A stretch of 64,000 nt of DNA from Cytophagales bacterium (GTDB lineage Bacteria > Bacteroidota > Bacteroidia > Cytophagales > Spirosomataceae): NCBI GenBank assembly GCA_004292855.1, contig RDXN01000036.1:1-64000 (forward strand), given 5' to 3'. Of the stretch, positions 6,830 to 16,800 are shown piece by piece; the stretch's first letter is position 1; each line of letters begins with the position of its first letter. The notes beneath the pieces were generated by a model. The model saw nothing but the letters and a program-made list of their open reading frames with translations. It had not been told where the DNA came from and did no database searches. The translations under genes were made by a program, and so were the position numbers.

Positions 6830-8110
6830 ATGGTTATGGGATATATCGAACCAGCCCCGATTAAAGATAAAGAGAATCCACTCGCGTCGATGATGTCGCG
6901 TTTCGATGCAGCCGCGCATATTGTGGGCATCAGCGACGAGATGTACGACATTCTGAAAGTACCCGCCCGGCAAGTGATTGTGGGCTTGCCCGTTACAATG
7001 GACGACGGCAGCATTAAGGTGTTTGAAGGCTACCGGGTTATCCACTCCAACATTCTCGGTCCCTCGAAAGGCGGCATCCGGCTTGATCCCGGCGTTCACC
7101 TCGACGAGGTGCGTGCCCTTGCCGCCTGGATGACCTGGAAATGCGCCGTTGTCGATATTCCCTACGGTGGAGCAAAGGGCGGTATCGCCTGCAACCCACG
7201 CGAAATGTCGGCGGGCGAAATCGAACGACTTATTCGCGCCTATACCGTGCAGATGCTCGACGTGTTTGGCCCCGACCGCGACATTCCGGCCCCCGACATG
7301 GGCACCGGCCCACGTGAGATGGCCTGGATTGTCGATGAATATTCCAAGGCGCGGGGCATGACCGTCAACGGCGTTGTTACGGGTAAGCCACTCGTGTTGG
7401 GCGGTTCGCTGGGGCGCACCGAGGCCACGGGCCGGGGCGTAACGGTTGCTGCCTTGTCGGCGATGGACAAGCTTCGGATTAACCCCTACCGGGCCACAGC
7501 CGCTATTCAGGGATTTGGCAATGTGGGGTCGTTTGCTGCTGAATTGCTCCACGAACGGGGCGTGACGGTGGTGGCCGTAAGCGACATTTCGGGCGGCTAC
7601 TACAACGAAAAAGGCATCGACATTACGGCGGCTCTTAACTACCGTAACGCCAACAAAGGCACGCTGGAGGGCTATAACGGGGCCGAGAAGATCACAAACG
7701 AGGAACTACTCACGCTCCCCGTCGACCTGCTCGTACCAGCCGCCAAAGAAGACGTCATCACCGACGAAAACGCTGGGCAGATTCAGGCCAAGATGATTGT
7801 GGAGGGTGCCAACGGCCCCACATCGGCCAGTGCCGACGATATTATCAATAGCAAAGGCATTATGGTTGTGCCTGATATTCTGGCCAATGCCGGTGGCGTA
7901 ACGGTTTCTTATTTCGAGTGGGTACAAAATCGTATCGGCTACAAATGGACCCTCGACCGGATTAACCGCCGAGCCGACCGTGCTATGAAAGACGCCTTCG
8001 ACCGGGTTTTCGACGTGTCGCAAAAGCACAAAGTTCCCCTTCGCCTGGCTGCTTACGTAGTGGCCATCGAGAAAGTAGCGAGTACCTACAAATTCCGGGG
8101 GGGCTACTAA
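6830..8110 (+). CDS. gdhA: Glutamate dehydrogenase (Glu/Leu/Phe/Val dehydrogenase family)
   Basis: 426 residues, typical of hexameric GDH of the RocG/GudB type. It interconverts glutamate with 2-oxoglutarate and ammonia in the cytoplasm. Substrate-binding KGGIRLDPGVH (about 80-90) and the catalytic lysine in PYGGAKGG (Lys116) are intact. The dinucleotide-binding motif GFGNVGS is at 228-234, and Asp252 at the end of the second strand (VVAVSD) suggests a preference for NAD(H). VPAAKEDVI and VEGANGPT are further family signatures. Two ATGs lie 6 bases apart; the first is used here and no clear ribosome binding site decides. The long leader contains a palindrome. Confidence 0.93.
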   Translation: MVMGYIEPAPIKDKENPLASMMSRFDAAAHIVGISDEMYDILKVPARQVIVGLPVTMDDGSIKVFEGYRVIHSNILGPSKGGIRLDPGVHLDEVRALAAWMTWKCAVVDIPYGGAKGGIACNPREMSAGEIERLIRAYTVQMLDVFGPDRDIPAPDMGTGPREMAWIVDEYSKARGMTVNGVVTGKPLVLGGSLGRTEATGRGVTVAALSAMDKLRINPYRATAAIQGFGNVGSFAAELLHERGVTVVAVSDISGGYYNEKGIDITAALNYRNANKGTLEGYNGAEKITNEELLTLPVDLLVPAAKEDVITDENAGQIQAKMIVEGANGPTSASADDIINSKGIMVVPDILANAGGVTVSYFEWVQNRIGYKWTLDRINRRADRAMKDAFDRVFDVSQKHKVPLRLAAYVVAIEKVASTYKFRGGY

Positions 8111-8153
8111 TTTTGGATTTCGGATTGGGGCGGTGCGACGTTTCGCTTGCGGA

Positions 8154-8187
8154 TTGCGGCATCTGATAGGTGATTGTCTTACCTTTG
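8154..8187 (+). promoter_or_regulatory. Candidate psd promoter, TTG-N23-TACCTTTG
   Basis: TTG (8154-8156) and TACCTTTG (8180-8187). The -7 box is a full consensus match; spacing is at the long limit. It would start transcripts near 8194, 88 bases before the psd ATG. Confidence 0.4.
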
Positions 8188-8240
8188 CTGAAGGAATTTG
8201 TGTCTTAACCAAAGCTGGTAGCATACGCACTAATCCGAAA

Positions 8241-8257
8241 CCGCTACGGCGGACCGT
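8241..8257. repeat. Dispersed word CCGCTACGGCGGACCGT
   Basis: The 17-base word recurs with one change at 23183-23199 (CCGCAACGGCGGACCGT), again in an intergenic region next to other palindromes. The inner part CCGCTACGGCGG is itself a near-palindrome. Confidence 0.55.
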
Positions 8258-8281
8258 CCAAATCCCCAATCCGAAATCATT

Positions 8282-8947
8282 ATGCGTTTACATCGCGAAG
8301 GCAACACCATTATGCTCAACACCGCGCTGGCGTTGCTGGCAATCAATGGTCTTGCCTATTATTTTTTGTTTGCCGGAAACACCACAGCCACCGTGCTGAT
8401 GGCTGTGGTCAGTCTGGTGCTGTTTGGCCTGGTTGTGCAGTTTTTCCGAATTCCAAGCCGCCCCCTCACCCTCCACGACCGGCAGATTGTGGCCCCCGCC
8501 GATGGTACTGTTGTGGTGATCGAAGAAACCGAGGAGACCGAATATTTTAAGGAGCGTCGGCGGCAAATCTCTATTTTCATGTCACCCCTCAACGTCCACG
8601 TTAACCGGAATCCGGTGTCGGGGGTGGTAAACTATTTTCGGTATTACCCCGGCAAATACTTGGTGGCCTGGCATCCTAAATCGAGCACCGAGAACGAACG
8701 TACAACCGTTGTTCTGGAAATGAAAACGGGCGTAGAGATCTTGTTTCGGCAGATTGCCGGGGCCGTTGCCCGCCGGATTGTGTGGTACGTAAACGAGGGC
8801 CAATCCGTGGAGCAGGGTAGCGAAATGGGCTTCATCAAATTCGGCTCACGGGTCGACGTGTTTGTGCCGCTCAACGCCAAAGTCAATGTCAAAATCGGCG
8901 ATAAGATGAAAGGGGGCGTTACGGTGCTGGCTGAGATTCTGGAGTAA
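8282..8947 (+). CDS. psd: Phosphatidylserine decarboxylase, short (archaeal/Bacteroidota) type
   Basis: 221 residues. It makes phosphatidylethanolamine from phosphatidylserine at the inner membrane. The start MRLHREGNTI matches the conserved N-terminus of this type. Two hydrophobic segments follow (about 11-31 and 35-55). SIFMSPLNVHVNRNPVSG is the conserved core with active-site His. The self-cleavage site is Gly188-Ser189 in the FGSRVD motif: cleavage gives a beta chain and an alpha chain whose N-terminal serine becomes the pyruvoyl cofactor. No phosphatidylserine synthase gene is adjacent. The stop is followed by one of the 33-base-centre palindromes. Confidence 0.93.
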   Translation: MRLHREGNTIMLNTALALLAINGLAYYFLFAGNTTATVLMAVVSLVLFGLVVQFFRIPSRPLTLHDRQIVAPADGTVVVIEETEETEYFKERRRQISIFMSPLNVHVNRNPVSGVVNYFRYYPGKYLVAWHPKSSTENERTTVVLEMKTGVEILFRQIAGAVARRIVWYVNEGQSVEQGSEMGFIKFGSRVDVFVPLNAKVNVKIGDKMKGGVTVLAEILE

Positions 8948-8962
8948 AGGATGGGAACGCGT

Positions 8963-9059
8963 TTTTTTTGTCATCCCGACGCAGGAGGGATCTAGTTGAC
9001 TCACCCTCAACTTGCAAAAAAACAGAGTAGATCCCTCCTGCGTCGGGATGACAAAAAAA
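8963..9059. repeat. GTCATCCCGAC palindrome, copy 1 (33-base centre)
   Basis: Perfect 32-base arms, 8963-8994 and 9028-9059, with TTTGTCATCCCGACGCAGGA outermost, around a 33-base centre (8995-9027). Same family as 23227-23319 and 34409-34527, all with the same centre length. It lies between psd and the OmpA-family gene and could end psd transcription. Confidence 0.9.
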
Positions 9060-9164
9060 TCCGCGTCATCCGCGTTCCAATCCTTTGTCGCGTCAGCGGC
9101 ACGGCACGAAATGTGTACGCTTTTTCGTTTGGAAATAGACATTTGTTCCATTGCCAATAGACTA

Positions 9165-10814
9165 ATGAATCCCCAACGTCTCCTACTCGCCGGACTCTTA
9201 CTAAACACGCTCTCCGCAAGCCTCTTTGCTCAATCGAAGGTCGAGAACCTTGGCCCACAGGTCAACTCGGAGTTTAACGAGATCAATCCGGTCATATCGC
9301 CGGATGGCAAAACGCTGTATTACGCCCGCATCAGCCACCCCCAAAACACCCACGGCGATAAAGGCTCTCAGGATATTTGGTACTCCGAAAAAGACCCTGG
9401 AGGGCAGTGGGGTCCGGGCCGACGCATGGCGTTTCCACTCAATAAAGAAGAGTATAACTGCCTATACAGCATCACGCCCGACGGCAACACGATGCTCGTG
9501 AAAGGGGCTTATACCAATGGAGCTTACGAAACACGCGGGTTTTCGTTGAGCAAACGCGGCCCGAATGGTTGGGCGGCTCCGCAGAAAATCAATCTGGCGG
9601 GCTATGAGAACATGAGCAGGGGCCAGTTCGACTGCGGCTTTTTGTCTGCCGATGGTAAGACCCTGCTGATGGCCTTTAGCGAGAAGAAGAACAGTAAGAC
9701 CGACGATATGTATGTGAGCTTTCGGATGAAGGACGGCTCGTGGAGCAAGCCCATGAACCTCGGCGACGATGTGAACACCGACTTTACCGAAACGACACCG
9801 TTTCTGGCTCCCGATGGGGTAACGCTCTACTTTTCGAGCGACCGCACGGGCGGGCAGGGCAGCAACGACGTATATGTGTGCAAACGCGTCGACAAGACCT
9901 GGAAACGCTGGTCGAAGCCGGTAAACATTGGCCCCAAGTTCAATACCGACGGCTACGACGCCTACTATACCCTCTCAGCAGCAGGCGATTATGCCTATCT
10001 GACCACCTTCAAAGGTACCCTCGGCAAGGGCGATGTAGTGCGGGTGAAACTGTTTGACGATGCGCCCACGACACCCACGCTCGCAGGCAACGACCCAAAT
10101 AATCCCGCGCAGGTGGGCGGGGGGAACAACGGAACCAGCCCCGGCTCCGGGACAGCTACCGACGCCACCCGCCCCGACCCCGTGGCATTGCTGACGGGTA
10201 AGGTAATTGACCAGAAAACAGGCCGACCCGTGCAGGCGCGAATCGTTGTGCAAACCCTGCCTGATGGCGAAGAAGTAATTGAAGCCACATCGGACCCAGT
10301 CACGGGCGAGTACAAGATTGTGCTTCCATACGGCAAAAAATATGGTATGCGGGCCATTACGCCTAATTTCATTGCCGAAAGCGACAACATCGACTTAACG
10401 ACTAGCACGGGGCCCAAGGGATTTCAGGAGATTCGGGGCAAGCAGATTAACCTCGTTCCGATTGAAACCGGGGCCATTGTGCGCCTAAACAATATTTTCT
10501 TCGACACGGGTAAGGCAGAGTTGCGACCCGAATCGGCCCCCGAACTCGACCGGATGATTGCGACCCTGAACGAGAACCCTAAGCTGGTGATCGAATTAGG
10601 CGGGCACACCGACAACGTGGGTGGCAACGAGTTAAACCAAAAACTCTCGCAAGACCGGGCCGACTCTGTGCGGGAGTACTTCATTGGCAAGGGCATCGAA
10701 CCCGACCGCGTGGCCAGTAAGGGTTACGGCGAAACCAAACCCGTGGCTACCAACGATAGCGACGAGGGCCGTCAGCGCAACCGACGTGTGGAGTTTATGA
10801 TTGTGAAGAAGTAG
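9165..10814 (+). CDS. PD40 beta-propeller / OmpA-family envelope protein (PorE-like layout)
   Basis: 549 residues from ATG 9165, where a signal peptide (MNPQRLLLAGLLLNTLSASLFAQ) begins; the frame is open upstream through a dispersed palindrome and that extension is not real. Residues 30-300 contain WD40-like PD40 repeats (VISPDGKTLYYA, FLAPDGVTLYFSSDR). A carboxypeptidase-regulatory-like beta-sandwich follows (about 340-430, LTGKVIDQKTGRPVQARI). Residues 444-549 are an OmpA C-terminal peptidoglycan-binding domain (NIFFDTGKAELRPES ... GHTDNVGGNELNQKLSQDRA ... RRVEF). The propeller-CRD-OmpA order is that of the type IX secretion component PorE, but the N-terminal TPR and lipobox are missing, so it is at most a relative. 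It probably tethers the outer membrane to the wall. Confidence 0.85.
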   Translation: MNPQRLLLAGLLLNTLSASLFAQSKVENLGPQVNSEFNEINPVISPDGKTLYYARISHPQNTHGDKGSQDIWYSEKDPGGQWGPGRRMAFPLNKEEYNCLYSITPDGNTMLVKGAYTNGAYETRGFSLSKRGPNGWAAPQKINLAGYENMSRGQFDCGFLSADGKTLLMAFSEKKNSKTDDMYVSFRMKDGSWSKPMNLGDDVNTDFTETTPFLAPDGVTLYFSSDRTGGQGSNDVYVCKRVDKTWKRWSKPVNIGPKFNTDGYDAYYTLSAAGDYAYLTTFKGTLGKGDVVRVKLFDDAPTTPTLAGNDPNNPAQVGGGNNGTSPGSGTATDATRPDPVALLTGKVIDQKTGRPVQARIVVQTLPDGEEVIEATSDPVTGEYKIVLPYGKKYGMRAITPNFIAESDNIDLTTSTGPKGFQEIRGKQINLVPIETGAIVRLNNIFFDTGKAELRPESAPELDRMIATLNENPKLVIELGGHTDNVGGNELNQKLSQDRADSVREYFIGKGIEPDRVASKGYGETKPVATNDSDEGRQRNRRVEFMIVKK

Positions 10815-10898
10815 GGTTAAACCCAACTCGGTTTTTCCGGTCAAATCTGTGCAACTTGGCCTTCGGCTGCATCAAACGCATACAGACAGTTGCCTTTT

Positions 10899-13800
10899 AT
10901 GATGAATCGGATTCCCACCGCGCTGGCACTTTGTGTGCTGGCTGTTACCGCTATTCTGGCCGGACAATCGTTCACCCAACCAAAACCCGCCCCCAAACCC
11001 TTGCCCAAATCCTACGAAACGGCCTGGAAACAAGTCGATTCGCTCCTTCGGAAAGGCCTATATCAATCGGCTCTGACCCAGACTAACGCGCTGTATGACC
11101 GCGCGAAAGCCGAAAAAAACTACCCGCAATTAGTCCGGTCGAGCATCGAGCGCGGTAGCCTGAGCGAGCGGCTCGACCCGGCCCTGTGGCCCGCACACAT
11201 CCGCACGCTCGAAACCGACGCCCGCCAAACCCCCGACCCCGCCCGTTCGGTGCTTAACTCGGTGCTGGGCGATGCCTACGCAAACTACTACGCCCGCAAC
11301 CGCTACCGGATTTACGACCGTAGCCGCACCAAAGACGTAAATACCGCCGACAGTTCGGACATCACCACCTGGGACGGTCCCCGGCTGGCCGGAGCCGCTA
11401 CCCGTGCCTACGTTGCTTCGATCCAAAACGAGCGGGCCTTGCAGGTAACGCCCCTAGCGGCCTATGCGCCTGTCATTCAGCCCGGCAACCGTGAGGGAGA
11501 AGCCCTCCGCCCGACCCTGTTCGACTTGCTGGCGCACCGGGCCATTGCGTTCTTCCAAAACACGGAATACGAGACGCAGAACAACGTATTTCGCTTTGAA
11601 CTCGACCGCCCCGACTACTTTGCCGACCCCGAAACGTTTGCCAATCTGAAACTGACAACGCCCCCCAACGCAGGAGGAACAGGCCGGATGCTGGCCCTGC
11701 AAACGTATCAGCGATTGCTGGCTTTCCACGCCAACCAAGCCCGCAAAGCCCCTGAAGCTCTGGCTGATGCCGATTTGGGGCGGCTTCGGTTTGTGCGGCA
11801 ATACAGCACGGTTTCGGACAAAGACACGCTATACCGCCAAAACCTCGAACGTCAGACTACCCGTTGGAAAGGGCAGGTTGTTGAAGCCGAATATGGGTTG
11901 GCCCTCGCGCAATTTTTGCAGGAACAGGGCAGCCGGTACGACGCCCTGACGAATACAAAGTCCAAATGGGCCAACAAGCAAGCCGCTGATATTTGCCGCG
12001 ATCTGGAAAAACGGTTTCCAAAAACGCGGGCCGCGCAAACCGCACAGGCATTACTCACCCAACTTACGCAGCCTTCGCTGGGGGCGAGTGTTGAGGCCAT
12101 AAATGAACCACAGAAGCCGTTTCGGACGCGGGTCGAATACCGCAACGTGCCGCAGGCATTTTACCGGCTCTACAAAATCACGCCCGACGAACGAGCTACG
12201 TTCGGGCAAATGGCCTATCAGAACGAAGAGCAACGCAACAAACTTTTTGCCCAACTGGTAGCAAAACCACTCGCCACCGAGGGCAAAACCGCCCTGCCCG
12301 ACGATGGCGATTTGAACACCCACGCCGTTGAACTGCCCGTGAACGGCGTTCCGGTGGGGCAATACATCTTGTTATTGTCGGCCGATGCGCAGTTCAGCAG
12401 TCGGGCCAAAAACCTGGCAATGGCGCAACTCACGGTATCGCGGCTTGGGTTCATTGTCGATGGTTCGTACGGAATCGCCGACGACCGTACGCTGTACGTG
12501 ACCGACCGCACGACGGGCCAACCGCTGTCTGGTGTATCGGTGCAGTTGTTCACGGCCCCCGAACGCTACGGCAACGATATTCGGTTTGTGCCCGGCCCAA
12601 CCCGCCCAACCGACGCTAGCGGGCGCGTAACATTTGCCAAAAGCGAAATGGGCGTCAACCGCCAAAGCTATTTCCGCATCGCGCAAGGCAATGATGTGCT
12701 GTTTACGGATAACCAGTACGTCTACGCCAACCAACAACCCGAAGAGCCAGAATCTCCGCGTGCCCTGCTTTTCACTGACCGTGCTATGTACCGGCCCGGT
12801 CAGCCGATTTACGTGAAAGGTTTAGTGTATGGGGGAAAAGACAACAACTTTAAGGTCGTTCCAAACGCAGAAGTAGAGTTGGAATTGGAAGATGTTAACG
12901 GCGAAACCGTTAGTACGCTCGAACTTAAAACAAACGAGTTCGGCTCCTTCACAGGCACATTTACGGCTCCCGTAGGCCGCCTGACTGGTGAGATGACGAT
13001 CCGTTGCGAGTACGGCGCGACGCAAATTCGGGTTGAGGAATACAAACGCCCGACGTTTGCTGTAAAGGCCGATACCGTGCGGCAGGCCGTTAAGTTAGGG
13101 CAAACTGTGCGCGTATCGGCAAAAGCCGAGACGTTTGCAGGTGCTGCTGTCGATGGGGCCTCAGTGCGCTACCGCGTTGCGCGTACGTACGTGCAACCCT
13201 ACTGGGGCTGGGGTCGTGGTTTGGGATTTGGGCGGAACACACAACCCATCGAAATAACCAACGGCGAAACCACCACCGACGCGACCGGGGCCGTGAGTCT
13301 GAGCTTCGCGGCCACCCCCGACGCGACCATCCCCCACGCCGACAACCCGACGTTTACGTTCGATATCACGGTCGACGTGACCGACCGGGCAGGCGAAACC
13401 CGCAGCACCACCCAGACGCTCCAACTTGGCTACACGGCCCTGCAAGCAAGCCTCGACATCCCGCAGCAAGTCGAAAAAGGCGATGCCAAAACCTACGCCG
13501 TGAAAGCCACGAATGCCGCCGGTGTGCCAGTGAACATCCAGCAGGGCGAGGTGCTGATTTCGCGCTTGCGGGCACCCAACCCGTTCCCCCGCACCCGCCT
13601 GTGGGAACGCCCCGACCGCCAACTCCTGCCTGAAGCCGAGTTCAAAAAACTCTTTCCAAACGACCTCTACGCCGACGAGAACAACCCGCTCAACTGGCCT
13701 ACGGAACGCACTCTGACCGCCCAGCCCAAAGTCGTTTTGCTCCGCGATCTGGCTCCCGGCGAGTACGTAGCCGACGTGACAGTGACCGACGAAACCGGCG

Positions 13801-16800
13801 AACGGGCCACCCAACGGCAGTATTTCAGCGTAGTCGACGACCGCACGGCCTCGCCCCGCCCCGATGCCTGGGTGCGGCTTGAAAAAACGGAATACGAACC
13901 CGGCACCGACGCGGTGTTCTTCGTGGGCAACGCCCAACCCGGCTGGGTACTTATGACCGTTGAGGAAAAAAACAATGCCCCGCGCTCGGAATGGATCAAG
14001 ACTGACGGAACTGCCAAACGCGTTACCCTGCCCGTTACCGAAACCCAACGGGGCGGTTTTGCGGTGCATTTCGCGACCATTCAAAACGGGCGGTTGCTGA
14101 ACGAGACCCGCGCCATTCAAGTGCCCTTTACCAACAAACGCCTGACCGTCGAAACGCTCACCTTCCGCGACAAGCTCAAACCCGGCCAACCCGACGAGTG
14201 GACCCTCCGCATCAGCGGCCCCGACAAAGACAAGGTCGTTGCCGAGATGGTCGCGGCCCTGTACGATGCTTCGCTGGATGAATTTGTAGCACACTCCTGG
14301 CAGGCAGACATCTACCAACGTTTTTCGGGTGGAGCTATCAATTGGACATCCAACGCCTTTCAAGCGGTTGGGGCCAACCCCCTGTTCTACCGCTACGCGC
14401 AAGGCCCCGGCCCAGTTGACCCGCTGGTTTATCCAAGTCTGTTCACATCCTGGCCCGGCTCAAGACGAATCTTAGGCGGAGCCGCAGCCAAACGTGGCAG
14501 GGGTGATTATGCGGGAGAAGGTGTCGATATGGAAAAAGCAGCACCCATGATGGCAGAAGCACGAGTAGCTTCGGCACCTATGGCTGATGCACAATCGCTT
14601 AACGAAGTGGTTGTTGCTGGTTACGGAAAATCCCAATCAACTGCCAAGCCAACTTCCAAACCCGCACTCAACCAACCCATTCTCCGCAAAAACTTCAGCG
14701 AAACGGCGTTTTTCTTCCCGCAACTTCGGACCGATGCCGAGGGGCGCGTGTTGCTCAAGTTCACAATGCCCGACGCCCTCACGCGTTGGAAACTGCTCAC
14801 GTTTTCGCATACCAAAGACCTCAAAACCGGCCTGCTGACCCGCGAAATCGTGACCCAGAAAGAACTGATGGTCACGCTCAACCCGCCCCGCTTCCTGCGC
14901 GAGGGCGATGTGATGCAGGTGTCGGCCCGGATCAATAACTTAACGGGCAATGCCCTAACCGGTATTACTAAACTGGAGGTGTTCGACGCTCTGACCGAAC
15001 AGCCCATCAGCGCGTCGGTGGGGGTTTCGGTGGCTCCGGTGGCGTTTTCGGCGGGGTCAAATGGAAGCACGTCGGCGAGTTGGACTGTCACGGTGCCCAA
15101 CGGGTTGCCGCCCGTGGCCTTTCGGGTGTCGGCAACGGCAGGGAGCTTTACCGATGCCGAGGAGCGCGTGGTTCCGGTGTTGCCCAACCGGATGCTCGTG
15201 ACGGACGCCCTGCCGTTTTGGGTGAATGGCAACGAGACCCGCACATTCAGCCTGTCGGCACTCACGGGTCTGGGAGCCAACGCGCCCGTGCAACATGAGC
15301 GGCTTACGGTCGAGGTAACGAGCAACCCGGCCTGGACCGCCCTGCAAAGCCTGCCCTACCTGCTGGAATACCCCTACGAGTGCGCCGAGCAACTCGCCAG
15401 CCGACTCTACGCCAATTATCTGGCTGCCATATTGGTCAACAGCCGCCCCGAATTCCGGCGCGTGATCGACGGTTGGGCCGCGAACCCGCCAAAGAGTCCT
15501 CTCACGACCAACGCCGAGTTGAAAGCCGTTACCCTCGAAAACAGCCCCTGGCTTGCCGACGCCAAGTCGGAAACCGAACGCACTGCCCGCCTGGGTCAAC
15601 TGTTCGACAAGAACAGGCTGGCCTACGAGCAAACCGCCACGATTGCCAAATTGGAGCAGTTGCAAGCCGCCAACGGGGGCTTCGGCTGGTTCAGCGGGAT
15701 GCGCCCCGATCTGACCATGACCCTACAGGTACTGACGGTGATGGGCCGGATGAACGCGATGAGCTACGCTAGCGGCACACTGGCAAACCCCGACCTCACG
15801 ACCATGCAAACCAAAGCGGTTGCCTTCGTTGATGCTGAGATGAAAACGTGGGTGGCCGAGCATAAAAAGGCCAAAACGCCTTACCCAACGGCCTACCTGC
15901 CCACCCAATTTTTGTACGCCCGCACACTCGGCACCCAACCGGCTCTCGACAAAGCCACCGTCGCCTACCTGCAAAAACTGGTTCAAAAACATTGGCTTAC
16001 CGAAAGTTTGCAGGGGCAGGCACTCGCCGTGATGGGCCTCACCCGCACCGGCGACCCCAAAACGGCCCGCGATATTTTGGCTTCGCTCAAAGAGCGGGCG
16101 CGGCAGTCCGATGAGTTGGGTATGTACTGGCCACAGAATCAATCGGGTACGTACTGGTATCAAGCACCAATCGAGACGCAGGCCTATTTGATCGAAGCAT
16201 TTGGTGTGATTGGCAAAGATGAGACGTCTGTGCAGGCCATGAAAAAGTGGCTTCTGCGCCAGAAACAAACCCAATCATGGCCCTCAACAAAAGCCACCAC
16301 CGAGGCCGTACACGCCCTATTGCAGAGTACATCGGGCAAAATTGGTCAATCGAACTGGCTCGAAACGGGTGTGAACACCGAAGTGCTTGTGGGTGGTCAG
16401 TCGCTCGCGGCCCGCACGGGTAAGGATGCGACAACGCCGTTGGGCTACCAGAAAACAACCTACAACCCCGCCGAAATTCGGCCCGAACTCGGCAACGTAC
16501 AGATCTCCAAAAAGACAAACTCCGGCCCGGCTTGGGGCGCGTTATACTGGCAGCGATTCGAGCCGCTCGACCAAATCAAGAGCGGAAAAACTGGCCTGAG
16601 CGTTCAGAAAAACCTGTTCGTGCAGCGCGATACGCCTAATGGCCCCGTCATCGAACCCGTCACGGACAAGACTTCACTTAAACCGGGAGCATTGCTTAAG
16701 GTTCGGCTCGTCATCAAAAACGACCGGCTATTGGAGTACGTGCATTTAAAGGATGGTCGGGCGTCAGGGTTTGAGCCGGTGGCCGTGTTGTCGGGCTACA

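Larger units (their letters stand above)
8116..8278. repeat. 15-base inverted repeat bracketing the gdhA-psd gap
   Basis: GATTTCGGATTGGGG (8116-8130) and its exact complement (8264-8278) enclose a 133-base region that holds the psd promoter and a 17-base dispersed word (8241-8257). The arms flank almost the whole intergenic region, as the termini of a small inserted element would. Confidence 0.6.

Noticed and set aside
9012-9164. N-terminal extension of the OmpA-family protein
   Set aside because: Translates half of the palindrome at 8963-9059; the signal peptide starts at 9165.
13161-14402. 413-codon open frame on the minus strand inside the macroglobulin gene
   Set aside because: Antisense to a well-supported 2038-residue protein; long open antisense frames are common in GC-rich genes, and the predicted product has no recognisable motif.
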